Part shown: positions 1-8,449 of the stretch, in pieces
How positions within the stretch are numbered: the first letter of the stretch is position 1
How the letters are laid out: each line of letters starts with the position of its first letter
Assembly (NCBI RefSeq): GCF_012933445.1
Contig: NZ_JABBNC010000016.1
Span: forward strand, 62,001 to 126,000
DNA: 64,000 nucleotides
Reading direction: 5' to 3'
Origin: Actinoplanes sp. TBRC 11911
GTDB lineage: Bacteria; Actinomycetota; Actinomycetes; Mycobacteriales; Micromonosporaceae
Position numbers and translations under genes: made by a program
The notes under the pieces: model-generated
What the model was told of the DNA's origin: nothing
The model's database searches: none
The model's input: the letters and a program-made list of their open reading frames with translations, nothing else

Positions 1-181
1 CTGTGCCCCACCCAGAACGGGTGGGGGTGGGTCGAGGCTCCTCCCGGCCCAGCCGCCAAACCCCCGCCGAAAGAACGGCCGCCACAGGCCGGCCGCACGC
101 TCGCAGCCCCACCGGCCGACCACCAGGCACGCCACGCCCGGCCCGCAAGCCCGGCCGCGAGCCCGCTGCCACGCTCAGCCC

Positions 182-298
182 GCAAGCCCGGCCGGCAAGC
201 CCAGCCCGGCAAGCCCAGCCCGGCAAGCCCAGCCCGGCAAGCCCAGCCCGGCAAGCCCAGCCCGGCAAGCCCGGCCTGCAAGCCCGGCCTGCAAGCCC
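182..298. repeat. Tandem GCAAGCCC array, 13/14-bp period
   Basis: The octamer GCAAGCCC begins at 182, 195, 209, 223, 237, 251, 265, 278 and 291. The period is exactly 14 bp in the core (195-265) and 13 bp at the flanks. Neither period preserves a reading frame, so the array is most likely noncoding even though one frame stays open across it as an Ala/Pro/Gly-rich string. It lies downstream of the glycosidase gene, within the first 411 bases, where I see no credible gene. Confidence 0.85.
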
Positions 299-411
299 GA
301 CCGGCGAGCCCGACCGCCACGCCCGGCGGCCTTGCCGTCCAGTGCTGCCGGCCGCCCGCACCCGAAACGACGCGACGCCGGCTGACGCGGCGGGCCGGGC
401 CCGCGGCGCGT

Positions 412-2277
412 TCAGTTCTGGTAGGCGCGCACGTCGGCCACGGACCACCAACTATCTGCCGCCGCCGTCAACTCCAGCCGGACAAATCGGGATTTTTCGT
501 GTCTTAGCCGGAGCGTCGTCAACTGGCCCGTCTCGATCGTCTTGGCCGGGGACCAATGCTTGCCGTCGGCCGACACGGTGGCGACGAAACCGCGCGGATA
601 GTCACCCACCGACGCCCCCGCATCGAAGACGACCCGATCAGCCCGAACGACCGAACCGAAATCGACCTGCAGGAACTGCCCGGGCGACTGGGCGACACCG
701 GTACTGAAACGGGTCGTAGCGTCATCGTCCACCGCATACGCCGGCCCCTCCCCGGACCCGGTCGCCGTCCACCCGACCGGCGTCACCGGCCGATCATCCG
801 AGCGTCCTTTCCAGACGAACGTCGCCAACGCCCCACCCGGCAACGTATACCGGAACGACGAATCCCCGAAGCGCACCCCAACCGCCTGCGGATTGTCGTT
901 CTCGTTGTGCGCGACCAGCACCGTGCTGCCGTCCGGGTTCACGAACGCCACGTCCATGACCTGCCCGTTCCACCCGGTCGTGCCGAACGACGTGCTGGCC
1001 ACCCGCACCGCGCCGGGGCGTACGAAACGGGCCAGATGACCGAGCGTGTAGAACTCGGCGTTCCGCGTCACGGTCCCGTCCGCGGCCACCGTCACCACGC
1101 CGGTGCACGTGCCGCAGCCGCCGGTGTGCGGGCCGTTCGTCTCGTCCAGTGCCAGGTTCCAGTTCACCACCGACTTCGCCCAGTTCCGGGTGTTGCCGAT
1201 GATCAGGTTCCGGGCGTGCCACTTGAGCGTGTCGGAGAACGTGTTGGCCGGGTCGCTCGACTGGCTGCCGGAGCACTCGGTGAAGTAGATGTCCTTGCGC
1301 GGGAACTCGTTGTGCAGGGCCGTCATCGCGCTGGGGTCACCGAAATAGCAGTGGTACGCCGTACCGGAAACCCAGCGTGACGCCGCCGCCGAGAGCAACT
1401 CCTGGGGGTAGTGGTCGATGTCCGCGACCTCGTCCGGCGGAGTGTTCGCGGCATCGTTCGGATGCTCGTTCCAGTTGTGGTCGTAGCCGAGGATCTTCGT
1501 GGGCAGGCCGGCGTCGCGCAGCATCGGGCCGAGTAGCGAGATCACCTTCGCGGCCTGCCAGGACGGCAGGTCCATGCCGGGGTAGCCGGACGGGTTCCGG
1601 TTCTGCGGCTCGTTCTGCACGCTCAGGTAGTCGACGCGCACACCTTCCGCCCGGTACGCCTGCACAAATTTCACCAGATATCCCGCGTACGCCTGATACA
1701 CCGCCGGACTGTCGATCAACCGGCCGCCGATCAGGCTGTTGGTGGTCTTCATCCACGCGGGCGGGCTCCACGGCGTACCCATGATCTTGAGGCTCGGGTT
1801 GAGTGCGGCGGCCTGGCGCAGCAGCGGGAGGATCTGCGCCCGATCGTGCGCGACGCTGAAATGCCGTAACGAGAAGTCACCCGGCACGTCGTCGTAGGTG
1901 TAGGCGGGCTCGTCGGTGAAGTCGCTGGCGCCGATCGGCTGGCGCAGGAAGTTGAGCCCGTCGTCGCGGAAGAGCGACACCATCACGTCGGTGCGGGCCC
2001 GCGGCGGGAGGCGGTACAGGACGGCCGCGGACGAGTCGGTGATCGACGCGCCGTAACCGGTCATGGTCTGGAAGCGACGGTTCGGGTCGACGACGATGGT
2101 GGGCACATCGCCGGTGTCGGCACCGAACGCGACAGTGCCGCGGTCGGCCATGAGGAAGGCGCGGTCCGGCGTCGTCAGCCAGACGTGCGCCTCCCGTTTG
2201 ACGTGGTCGTGAGCTTGTACCGGGGTGGGCGCCACGAGAACGGCGAGTGCCACGAACGCGGTTCCGATGCGAGCCAA
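412..2277 (-). CDS. Secreted GH30 glycoside hydrolase with discoidin domain
   Basis: Predicted extracellular glycosidase of family GH30 (glucosylceramidase/endo-xylanase clan). I place the start at the TTG at 2277 because AGGGAGGA sits a few bases upstream; this gives 621 residues opening with a clean signal peptide ending near PVQA. The GH30 barrel spans roughly residues 60-490. SVQNEP (about residue 223) carries the expected acid/base Glu and YFTECSGSQ (about 334) the nucleophile Glu. The last ~130 residues look like an F5/8 type C (discoidin) carbohydrate-binding domain. The exact substrate cannot be told from sequence. Sure of family, less of the start. Confidence 0.9.
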   Translation of the reverse strand: MARIGTAFVALAVLVAPTPVQAHDHVKREAHVWLTTPDRAFLMADRGTVAFGADTGDVPTIVVDPNRRFQTMTGYGASITDSSAAVLYRLPPRARTDVMVSLFRDDGLNFLRQPIGASDFTDEPAYTYDDVPGDFSLRHFSVAHDRAQILPLLRQAAALNPSLKIMGTPWSPPAWMKTTNSLIGGRLIDSPAVYQAYAGYLVKFVQAYRAEGVRVDYLSVQNEPQNRNPSGYPGMDLPSWQAAKVISLLGPMLRDAGLPTKILGYDHNWNEHPNDAANTPPDEVADIDHYPQELLSAAASRWVSGTAYHCYFGDPSAMTALHNEFPRKDIYFTECSGSQSSDPANTFSDTLKWHARNLIIGNTRNWAKSVVNWNLALDETNGPHTGGCGTCTGVVTVAADGTVTRNAEFYTLGHLARFVRPGAVRVASTSFGTTGWNGQVMDVAFVNPDGSTVLVAHNENDNPQAVGVRFGDSSFRYTLPGGALATFVWKGRSDDRPVTPVGWTATGSGEGPAYAVDDDATTRFSTGVAQSPGQFLQVDFGSVVRADRVVFDAGASVGDYPRGFVATVSADGKHWSPAKTIETGQLTTLRLRHEKSRFVRLELTAAADSWWSVADVRAYQN

Positions 2278-2342
2278 GAGTTCCTCCCTGCGAAGATATG
2301 GAAGGTTCTCGATAAGGCTACGTGCCGGAACCGCCAAGCAAG

Positions 2343-3389
2343 TCAGCTCGTGGCGGCTTTCTCCTTGTCGAGGGCCTCGGCCACCGCGTCGCGCACCCGG
2401 GCGTCCTCGCGCGCCTTGCGCTTGATCCGGTTACGCCGGCTGCCGACAATCGCGCCGGCCACGACCGCGGCCAGCAGGAGCACCACGACCAGCAGAGTCC
2501 ACGGCATCGCGAAGCTATGCGCGGTCGCCTCGACCGGCTTGAGCGACGTCGTCGATCCGGACGCGTCGACCAGCAGCGGGGTCAGGGTCGCGGTGGCGGT
2601 CACCCAGAACGCGGGAGCCACCCCGGAGACCGGGACGCTCACCTTCCACGACTCGCCGGGCAGCAGCTCCGGCGGCGTGGCCGGCTCGGCAGCCTTGACC
2701 CGCAGCAGCCCGAACGGCCCGGCCACGGACACCGCCTGCTGCGCGGTCTGGATCGTGTTGCCGGTGTTGTGGATCGTGTACGAGACGGTGGCGTCGCCCT
2801 TGGCGAACGGGTTGAGCGTGCCGTGGTAGCCGATGTGGAAGTCCTCGACCGCGACCCGCGGGGTCAGGGCGCCGCCGACCCGCAGCTTGATCCGGATGCC
2901 GAGGCGGCGTTCCACGTTGATGCCCTGTTGCTGGTCGGGCTGGGTCAGCGAGGTGACGATGCCACCCACGTAGTCGCCGGGCGTCGCGTTCTTCGGGACG
3001 GACACGGTGAACGGCACCTCGACCGACTTGCCGGGGGCCACCGCGACGGTGCCCGGCGTGGCGTGCACCCAGGCGCCGATGCCGCGCGGCTTGGCGTCTT
3101 TCGCGCCCAGGTCGAGCTGGCCGGTGTCGGTGGTGAAGCCGTCCGCGGTGTAGACGCCCAGGTTGAGGGCGGTCTTGCCACGGTTGGTCACGACCATGGC
3201 GTCCTTGGTCTGGCCGCCGGGGTTCACCGCGTAGGTGTAGCTGGATCGGTCGGAGCCGAAGCTGTTGGCGGCTGTCCGGACCGTCCAGGTGACGTCGCCG
3301 TCGGCGGCCAGGGCGGGTGCGGCGCCGGCCCCCGCGGCCAACGAGGCGGCGAGCAGAGCGGCGGCGGCCGTACGGGTGGAAAAGCGCAT
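2343..3389 (-). CDS. DUF916/WxL-interacting membrane protein
   Basis: A 348-residue exported protein with an N-terminal signal peptide (cleavage near ALAAD), two beta-rich Ig-like regions, a transmembrane helix near the C terminus (WTLLVVVLLLAAVVAG) and a short Arg/Lys-rich cytoplasmic tail. The order of domains and the conserved VNPGGQTKDAMVVTNRGK-type strand fit the DUF916/WxL-interacting family, which anchors WxL-domain proteins at the cell surface in Firmicutes. I chose the ATG at 3389 (GAGG upstream) over an in-frame ATG at 3404. It lies just downstream of a phosphatase whose C-terminus looks like a WxL domain, so the two may work together. That link is inferred. Confidence 0.75.
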   Translation of the reverse strand: MRFSTRTAAAALLAASLAAGAGAAPALAADGDVTWTVRTAANSFGSDRSSYTYAVNPGGQTKDAMVVTNRGKTALNLGVYTADGFTTDTGQLDLGAKDAKPRGIGAWVHATPGTVAVAPGKSVEVPFTVSVPKNATPGDYVGGIVTSLTQPDQQQGINVERRLGIRIKLRVGGALTPRVAVEDFHIGYHGTLNPFAKGDATVSYTIHNTGNTIQTAQQAVSVAGPFGLLRVKAAEPATPPELLPGESWKVSVPVSGVAPAFWVTATATLTPLLVDASGSTTSLKPVEATAHSFAMPWTLLVVVLLLAAVVAGAIVGSRRNRIKRKAREDARVRDAVAEALDKEKAATS

Positions 3390-3405
3390 CGCGAGGATCC
3401 TCAAG

Positions 3406-3447
3406 GCGTACCGAAAAAGGCGTACCCGGAAAGGGGTACCGGGAAAA
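3406..3447. repeat. Three 14-bp direct repeats upstream of DUF916 gene
   Basis: GCGTACCGAAAAAG, GCGTACCCGGAAAG and GGGTACCGGGAAAAG follow one another with the GTAC core at an exact 14-bp period, between the DUF916 start codon and the terminator-like hairpin of the upstream gene. It could be a regulatory array in the leader, or slippage without function. Confidence 0.7.
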
Positions 3448-3452
3448 GGAGC

Positions 3453-3484
3453 CCGGCGGGGCAGGCAAAAGCCCGCCCCGCCGG
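3453..3484 (-). terminator. Hairpin terminator after phosphatase gene
   Basis: CCGGCGGGGCAGGC (3453-3466), loop AAAA, then GCCCGCCCCGCCGG (3471-3484): a 14-bp stem with one mismatch, just past the stop codon at 3494. There is no T-tract, as is common in actinobacteria. Confidence 0.7.
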
Positions 3485-3493
3485 ATAGAGACG

Positions 3494-5476
3494 TCAGCTG
3501 CTGAGCGCAGTGATCGTGAGGGTGCCGCGGTAGCTGCCCTTCGCGACGTCGGTCGGGATCTTCAGATCCAGGTCGGCGCCGAGCTTGGCGGTACCACGAG
3601 CGTGGCCCTGGGCGCCCGCGGCGAGACCGCGAGAGACCGACAGACCGTCGCCCTTGTCGTAACCCGAGACCACGGTGTCGCCCGCGTCCGCGCCGGCGCC
3701 CGCCGTCATCACCTTCGGCGTCCAGCCGAGGTACTTTCCGGAGAACGTCTTGTCGGCGTCCTTGAAGTCACCGACGCTGGCCGAGATCGACCACGGGGCG
3801 AGGGTGCGACGGGTGTCCGAGACCGCGATCGGGTTGATCTTTCCGGTCGCCTCGAAGTAGTCGCCGCCCTGCTGCTCCGCGGCGGTGCCCAGGTCGACCA
3901 GGCCGTTGTAGCCGTCGATGGTCCAGCCGAACTCGCCGGGAGCCGCCGTCGGAACGTTGACCTGGATCTGCTGGCCGTCCGCCACGTACGGGTGCACGGC
4001 CACGTGGTCGACGATGGAGCCGACCGGCTGGCCCTCGGGGGTGTTGGCGCACGGCGAGTTGCCCCGCTCCACGGCCGCGTTCGGCGCGGCGCACGTGCCA
4101 CTCCGGACGTCCTCGACCACCAGCTTGTCGCTACGAACCTCGACCTTGACGTAGGAGCGGACGTGCTCCTGGTTCTCGACCGAGTTGTACCAGTAGTTGC
4201 TCGGGTTCAGCGGGTCGGCACCGTTACCGGCGCCGCTGGTGCCGCTGCTGTCCGGCTTCGTGATGTCGTAGTACTTCGAACCCGAGGCCGAGTTCGCGGT
4301 CACGTACAGCACGCCACCCGGGCCCGGGTAGACGTCCGGCTGGCCGGGCTGCTCCGACGGGTCCGCCTTCGCGCCGTTCTTGATCAGGTAGCTACGCGAG
4401 TAGCTGTGGTCGTGACCCTGCAGGACCAGGTCCACGCCCAGGTTCGAGAACGCGGTCGGGAAGTCCACGCGGCGGACCTTGTTGTCGCCGTCCTTCGCGT
4501 GGTCGGCCGGCGAGTAGATCGCGTGGTGGTAGACCAGCACGGTGTACTTGGCCTCGGAGCCGTGGTTCTTGATGACGTCCGAGACGAAGCCGAGGTGCGC
4601 CTCGTCGCCACCGCTGCCGTTGGCGGCGACGTAGCTGTTGCTGTTCAGGTCGATGAACAGCACGTCCTTGTAGATGTAGTAGTAGTCGCCACCGGACGTG
4701 GTCGCGGTCTGCGTCCCGTTCTGGTAGTACAGCGCCGAGCGGTCCGTGTTCGGCGTGAACAGGTGCTGCTCGTACGCCTTGCCACCGACGTCGTGGTTAC
4801 CGATGGTGGCGGCCCACGGGTACTGACGCAGCTTGTCCGAGCCCGATCCGAGGAACGAGTTCCACTGCGCCTCGTTGTTGGCGGAGTCGACCTGGTCGCC
4901 ACCGGACACCAGAAGCTCGGCGTTCGGGTTGGCGGCCAGCGAGACGTTCAGCGTGTCCGCCCAGCCGACGCCGTCCTCGGTGAGGTCGCCGGACGCGCCG
5001 ATCTGCGGGTCACCGTAGAACAGGAAGTCGTAGTCGCCTTCGAAGTCCTGCGTCTTGAACGCGTACGTCGGGGACCAGTTGCCCGCGGTGCCGACCCGGT
5101 AGGAGTACGCGGTGTTCTCCTGGAGGCCGGTCAGCGTGGCGTGCCGGTTGAACCCGCCGCTGGTGGCGATGTTCGCCGAGCCGGTCGCGGCGAAGGTGAC
5201 CGCGTCGGCCGGGAACTCCCCGTTGGCGATCTGCGCCGTCGGGGCGAGCTGGACCTGCTGGGCGGCGTCGGCGGACGAGTACCAGGTCACGATGCGCTGG
5301 GACTCGTTGGCGCCGACACCGAGGATGATGGCCGAGAGCGTGGCCGGGTCAGCGGCGCTGGCGGGACTGCCCAGACCGCTGCCGAAGGCCACGGCCATTC
5401 CGAGGAATGCAGCCGTGGCCCCGGCGACCACGCGGTGCCGCACCGGCCCGAGGGCCCGCGGCGTGTTTGATCTCAT
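3494..5476 (-). CDS. Secreted purple-acid-phosphatase-like metallophosphoesterase with WxL-like tail
   Basis: 660 residues. A signal peptide (to about residue 42, ASAAD) is followed by a fibronectin-like purple acid phosphatase N-domain (~45-142). The calcineurin-type phosphoesterase domain (~148-400) carries the metal and catalytic motifs FYGDPQIG, GGDQVDS, GNHDV, YHHAIYS and QGHDHS. The final ~150 residues hold a beta-rich module with YLGWTPK and ending KGSYRGTLTITALSS, which resembles the WxL cell-wall-binding domain. The next gene downstream on the same strand encodes a DUF916 protein, the usual partner of WxL proteins. The likely role is surface-bound phosphate release. The phosphatase call is strong; the WxL reading is moderate. 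Confidence 0.88.
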   Translation of the reverse strand: MRSNTPRALGPVRHRVVAGATAAFLGMAVAFGSGLGSPASAADPATLSAIILGVGANESQRIVTWYSSADAAQQVQLAPTAQIANGEFPADAVTFAATGSANIATSGGFNRHATLTGLQENTAYSYRVGTAGNWSPTYAFKTQDFEGDYDFLFYGDPQIGASGDLTEDGVGWADTLNVSLAANPNAELLVSGGDQVDSANNEAQWNSFLGSGSDKLRQYPWAATIGNHDVGGKAYEQHLFTPNTDRSALYYQNGTQTATTSGGDYYYIYKDVLFIDLNSNSYVAANGSGGDEAHLGFVSDVIKNHGSEAKYTVLVYHHAIYSPADHAKDGDNKVRRVDFPTAFSNLGVDLVLQGHDHSYSRSYLIKNGAKADPSEQPGQPDVYPGPGGVLYVTANSASGSKYYDITKPDSSGTSGAGNGADPLNPSNYWYNSVENQEHVRSYVKVEVRSDKLVVEDVRSGTCAAPNAAVERGNSPCANTPEGQPVGSIVDHVAVHPYVADGQQIQVNVPTAAPGEFGWTIDGYNGLVDLGTAAEQQGGDYFEATGKINPIAVSDTRRTLAPWSISASVGDFKDADKTFSGKYLGWTPKVMTAGAGADAGDTVVSGYDKGDGLSVSRGLAAGAQGHARGTAKLGADLDLKIPTDVAKGSYRGTLTITALSS

Positions 5477-5611
5477 CGGTGTGTTCCGATCCTTTGCTCC
5501 GGATGAGAGTGAGGTGCTGTTGAAGCGTGATCAAGCTCTCCGGAGCCGATGAACCGGTTATGAATAAGACCAAGCGGATTGATGGATCTTCTCGGAAAAC
5601 GAGAACTTGGC

Positions 5612-6808
5612 TCACGCCACAAATATTCGCTGGAAAAACCAGATGAGACCCATCACAGTTACGCCCCCCGCGACCAACCCGGTGGTCCACCGTCCCACTC
5701 GCGGCGAGCGCCGGCGCAACACGATCAGCAGCGGGAAGACGATCGCGATAATCGATAGCTGCACCACTTCGATGCCCACATTGAACACGAGCAGCGACCA
5801 CAGCAGCGTCCACGACCACGCCTCGTTGATGCCGAGCGCGCCGGCGAAGCCGAGGCCGTGCACGAGCCCGAAGCAGAACACGACCGCCAGGCGCGTCCAG
5901 CCGGCCCGGTCCAGCGCGAAGTGACCTTCGCCGGGTGTCTCCAGGTCGGTGGCGTGGTCGCCGCGCCGCCAGAGCCGGAACAGGTGCCAGGCGGCGACCA
6001 CGGCGATGGACAGCGCGATGGTCGGCTCGACGACGCGGGCCGGGACGTCGACCAGGCCCAGCGCGGCGAGCAGGAAGGTGATCGAGTGGGCGAGCGTGAA
6101 GCTGGTCGCGGCGAGCACGATCTCGCGTAGCCGGCGCGACCCGGCGATCAGCGCGAGCAGGAACAGGATGTGGTCGATGCCGGTGAGCAGGTGCTCGGTG
6201 CCGAGCCGGAAGAACTCCCAGAACCGCTGGTACCAGGTCTGCGCGGTGGAGAAGGACGGCTGTTGCGAGTCGAGCGCGGCGCTGCCCGAGTGCCCGTCGA
6301 TCTGGTACGTGACGATCGTCTTGACGCCCTTGACGTAACCCTCGTCGTCGCCGAACAGGGCGGTGCGCACCTCGTGGGCATCCACACCGCCGCGGCAGTC
6401 CCAATCGAGCGTGATGTCCGCGTACGGGACGCCCTCGCGCTCGCCCATCGTGAAGTCGCCGGCCTGGTGAGCCGTACAAGGGGTGACGGTAAACCGGTCG
6501 GTGACGTACTTTATCGTCGAATCTGCATATTTATTGAGGGCGGCCGCCTGGGCCGCGGTGTCCCGGTCGTCGAACGCGGCCTGCCCCTCCTGGAAGAGCG
6601 CGTCGTTCTTCTCGGCGTCCGCGGCGGACACGACGTAGAGGTCGTACTCGAGCTCCAGCGCGGTGTGCACCCGCCCGTCCGGATCGCCGGTCACCTTGAC
6701 GTAGACGGTCGACGAGAAACCGTGCGCCTGTGCCGGTTGGGCTAAGAGAAGGCTGATCACCGCGGCCGCGAAGCCGGCGACGACGACAGCGATGGTGCGA
6801 CGTGACAT
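5612..6808 (-). CDS. HupE/UreJ-like membrane protein
   Basis: 398 residues: signal peptide (ends AQAHG), an extracytoplasmic N-terminal half of about 190 residues, then six or more transmembrane helices. The first helix block contains LLTGIDHILFLLAL and the following LAHSITFLLAALG, which are diagnostic of the HupE/UreJ_2 family. Members of that family are proposed metal permeases or accessory membrane proteins, but this one has no nickel-enzyme neighbours, so no substrate is assigned. The gene is divergent from a lipoprotein gene, with about 110 bp between them. I see no strong SD before the ATG. Confidence 0.8.
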   Translation of the reverse strand: MSRRTIAVVVAGFAAAVISLLLAQPAQAHGFSSTVYVKVTGDPDGRVHTALELEYDLYVVSAADAEKNDALFQEGQAAFDDRDTAAQAAALNKYADSTIKYVTDRFTVTPCTAHQAGDFTMGEREGVPYADITLDWDCRGGVDAHEVRTALFGDDEGYVKGVKTIVTYQIDGHSGSAALDSQQPSFSTAQTWYQRFWEFFRLGTEHLLTGIDHILFLLALIAGSRRLREIVLAATSFTLAHSITFLLAALGLVDVPARVVEPTIALSIAVVAAWHLFRLWRRGDHATDLETPGEGHFALDRAGWTRLAVVFCFGLVHGLGFAGALGINEAWSWTLLWSLLVFNVGIEVVQLSIIAIVFPLLIVLRRRSPRVGRWTTGLVAGGVTVMGLIWFFQRIFVA

Positions 6809-6922
6809 GAGCGAGCACGGTGCACGCCACGGGTTAACAAGATCAGGACCGGCGGCGAATCACTGGCGACAAACTGTTACCGGCGATGACAGGCCGGGTG
6901 CGCGGAGGATAGGAAGGTCACC

Positions 6923-7588
6923 GTGCACCGCTCGTTACGGGCCGCCGCCGGCGCGGCCGCCTTGTTGCTCGCCCTGGCCGGATGCGAATCCACCGATGCC
7001 TGGGCATCGCCGCACCCCACTCCCACGCCGCACGGGTCGATCGCGCCCGGCTTCGTCGATCCGACCTCGACGCCCAGCCCCGGCGCGACCATCACCCCGA
7101 AGCCCGGCTCGTGGGACGCCGTGCACGCGCCCGCCGGCTATCGCGTGGTGCTGCTGATCGGGGGCGACGACGCGCCGGCCAAGACCCTGGTCGCCGCCGT
7201 CAAAAGCTGGGCGAAGGCCGACGACGTGGACCTGCGGACGATCGTGCCGAAGGACGACAAGGACGCGATTCCCAGCATCACCAAGGCAATCGACATGAAG
7301 CCGGACCTGATCGTCAGCGCCGGCAACGCTCTGATCGACCCGCTCACCGTGGTCACCGCGAGCAACCTGCAGCAGCAGTTCCTGGTGGTCGGCGCGGAAC
7401 TGGCCGAACCCACCCACAACGTCACGGCGGTCGACTGGTCCGGGGCGTCGTTCCGCGGCGACGGGGTGGACATGTCCTCGCCGTACGACCCGGCGTCGTT
7501 CACCGCGGAAAGGTGTGCGGCCGCGACCCGTGCGGGAGTCGCGGCCGTGCTGAGCAACGTCACCGGAATCGTGGTCTGGCTTTCTTAA
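6923..7588 (+). CDS. BMP-like lipoprotein
   Basis: 221-residue lipoprotein with lipobox LALAGC (Cys about residue 21), a Pro/Thr/Ser-rich linker, then an alpha/beta domain from about residue 70 (YRVVLLIGGDD, DLIVSAGNALIDP, FLVVGAEL). This resembles half of a basic-membrane-protein (BMP/periplasmic-binding) fold. BMP proteins normally exceed 300 residues, so this is a shortened relative, and no transporter genes adjoin it. Start GTG is supported by AGGAAGG 6 bp upstream. It ends convergently with the epimerase gene, overlapping its stop by 4 bp. Ligand unknown. Confidence 0.65.
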   Translation: MHRSLRAAAGAAALLLALAGCESTDAWASPHPTPTPHGSIAPGFVDPTSTPSPGATITPKPGSWDAVHAPAGYRVVLLIGGDDAPAKTLVAAVKSWAKADDVDLRTIVPKDDKDAIPSITKAIDMKPDLIVSAGNALIDPLTVVTASNLQQQFLVVGAELAEPTHNVTAVDWSGASFRGDGVDMSSPYDPASFTAERCAAATRAGVAAVLSNVTGIVVWLS

Positions 7589-8415
7589 CCTCGCCAGCTG
7601 AACCGGGGCTCGTAGCCGAGCACCCGCCGGGCCTTGTCGATCGACAGCAGGGTCTCGTGCTCGCCCAGTTCCTTGGTGACCTTGACGTCCGGGAAGACCT
7701 CGGCGGCCAGGCTCGCCGAGGAGCGGCTCATCACCGTGTCGGCGTTCGCGATGATGAAGATGTCCATGCCGGTCGCCTGGTGGTCGAGCGCCTTGCGGAC
7801 CGCCTGCGCGCCGTCGCGCCCGTCGATGTAGCTCCAGAGGTTCCACTTGCGCCTCATCGGGTCCGCGTCGAAGGACGGGAACTCGGCGTAGTCCTCGGGG
7901 TCCATCACGTTGGAGAAACGCAGGCCGATCATCTTGAGCCGCGGGTTCCACCGGCAGAACTGCGCCGCCATGGTCTCCTCGAGGTGCTTGACCAGCGAGT
8001 ACCGCGACTCGGGGCGGGCCGGGTATTCCTCGTCGACCGGAATGTACGGCGGCGGGGTGTCGAACGGGAGGCCGAGCACGGTCTCGCTGGACGCCCAGAC
8101 CACGTTCTCGATGCCGGCCGCCTTCGCCGCCGCGAACACGTTGTAGGTGGTCAGGATGTTGTTCTCGAAGGTGGCCGCGTTCGGCAGGATGCCCGGGGCC
8201 GGGATGGCCGCCAGGTGCACCACCGCGTCGATCGAGGAGTACCGGTCGTCGATCGAGGTGAGGGCTTCCAGCGTCTGCCCGTAGTCGGTGAGGTCGACCC
8301 GCAGGTCCGGCCGGGTGGCCGCCATGTCCAGGTTGATGACCTCGTCGGTTTTCCTGAGATCGGCGACCACGGCCCGGCCGAGTTTGCCGGTGCCGCCGGT
8401 GACGGCGATGCGCAT
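7585..8415 (-). CDS. NAD-dependent epimerase/dehydratase (extended SDR)
   Basis: 276 residues with the nucleotide-binding motif GGTGKLG at residues 7-13, VVHLAAIPAP, and the catalytic YxxxK (YSLVK, about residue 148). This is the extended SDR fold, close to UDP-sugar epimerases and uronate dehydrogenases. The substrate is not resolved. The ATG has a strong SD (AGGAGG, 8 bp upstream). It sits alone between a convergent lipoprotein gene and an upstream membrane protein gene on the same strand, 34 bp away, so the two could be co-transcribed. Confidence 0.85.
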   Translation of the reverse strand: MRIAVTGGTGKLGRAVVADLRKTDEVINLDMAATRPDLRVDLTDYGQTLEALTSIDDRYSSIDAVVHLAAIPAPGILPNAATFENNILTTYNVFAAAKAAGIENVVWASSETVLGLPFDTPPPYIPVDEEYPARPESRYSLVKHLEETMAAQFCRWNPRLKMIGLRFSNVMDPEDYAEFPSFDADPMRRKWNLWSYIDGRDGAQAVRKALDHQATGMDIFIIANADTVMSRSSASLAAEVFPDVKVTKELGEHETLLSIDKARRVLGYEPRFSWRG

Positions 8416-8449
8416 GTGCTTGCCTCCTGAAATGTCGTCGAGACAAAGC

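Noticed and set aside
3..707. Long plus-strand open frame rich in Ala/Pro/Gly
   Set aside because: It crosses the 13/14-bp repeat array and runs antisense to the GH30 gene; composition reflects GC bias and it has no SD or domain.
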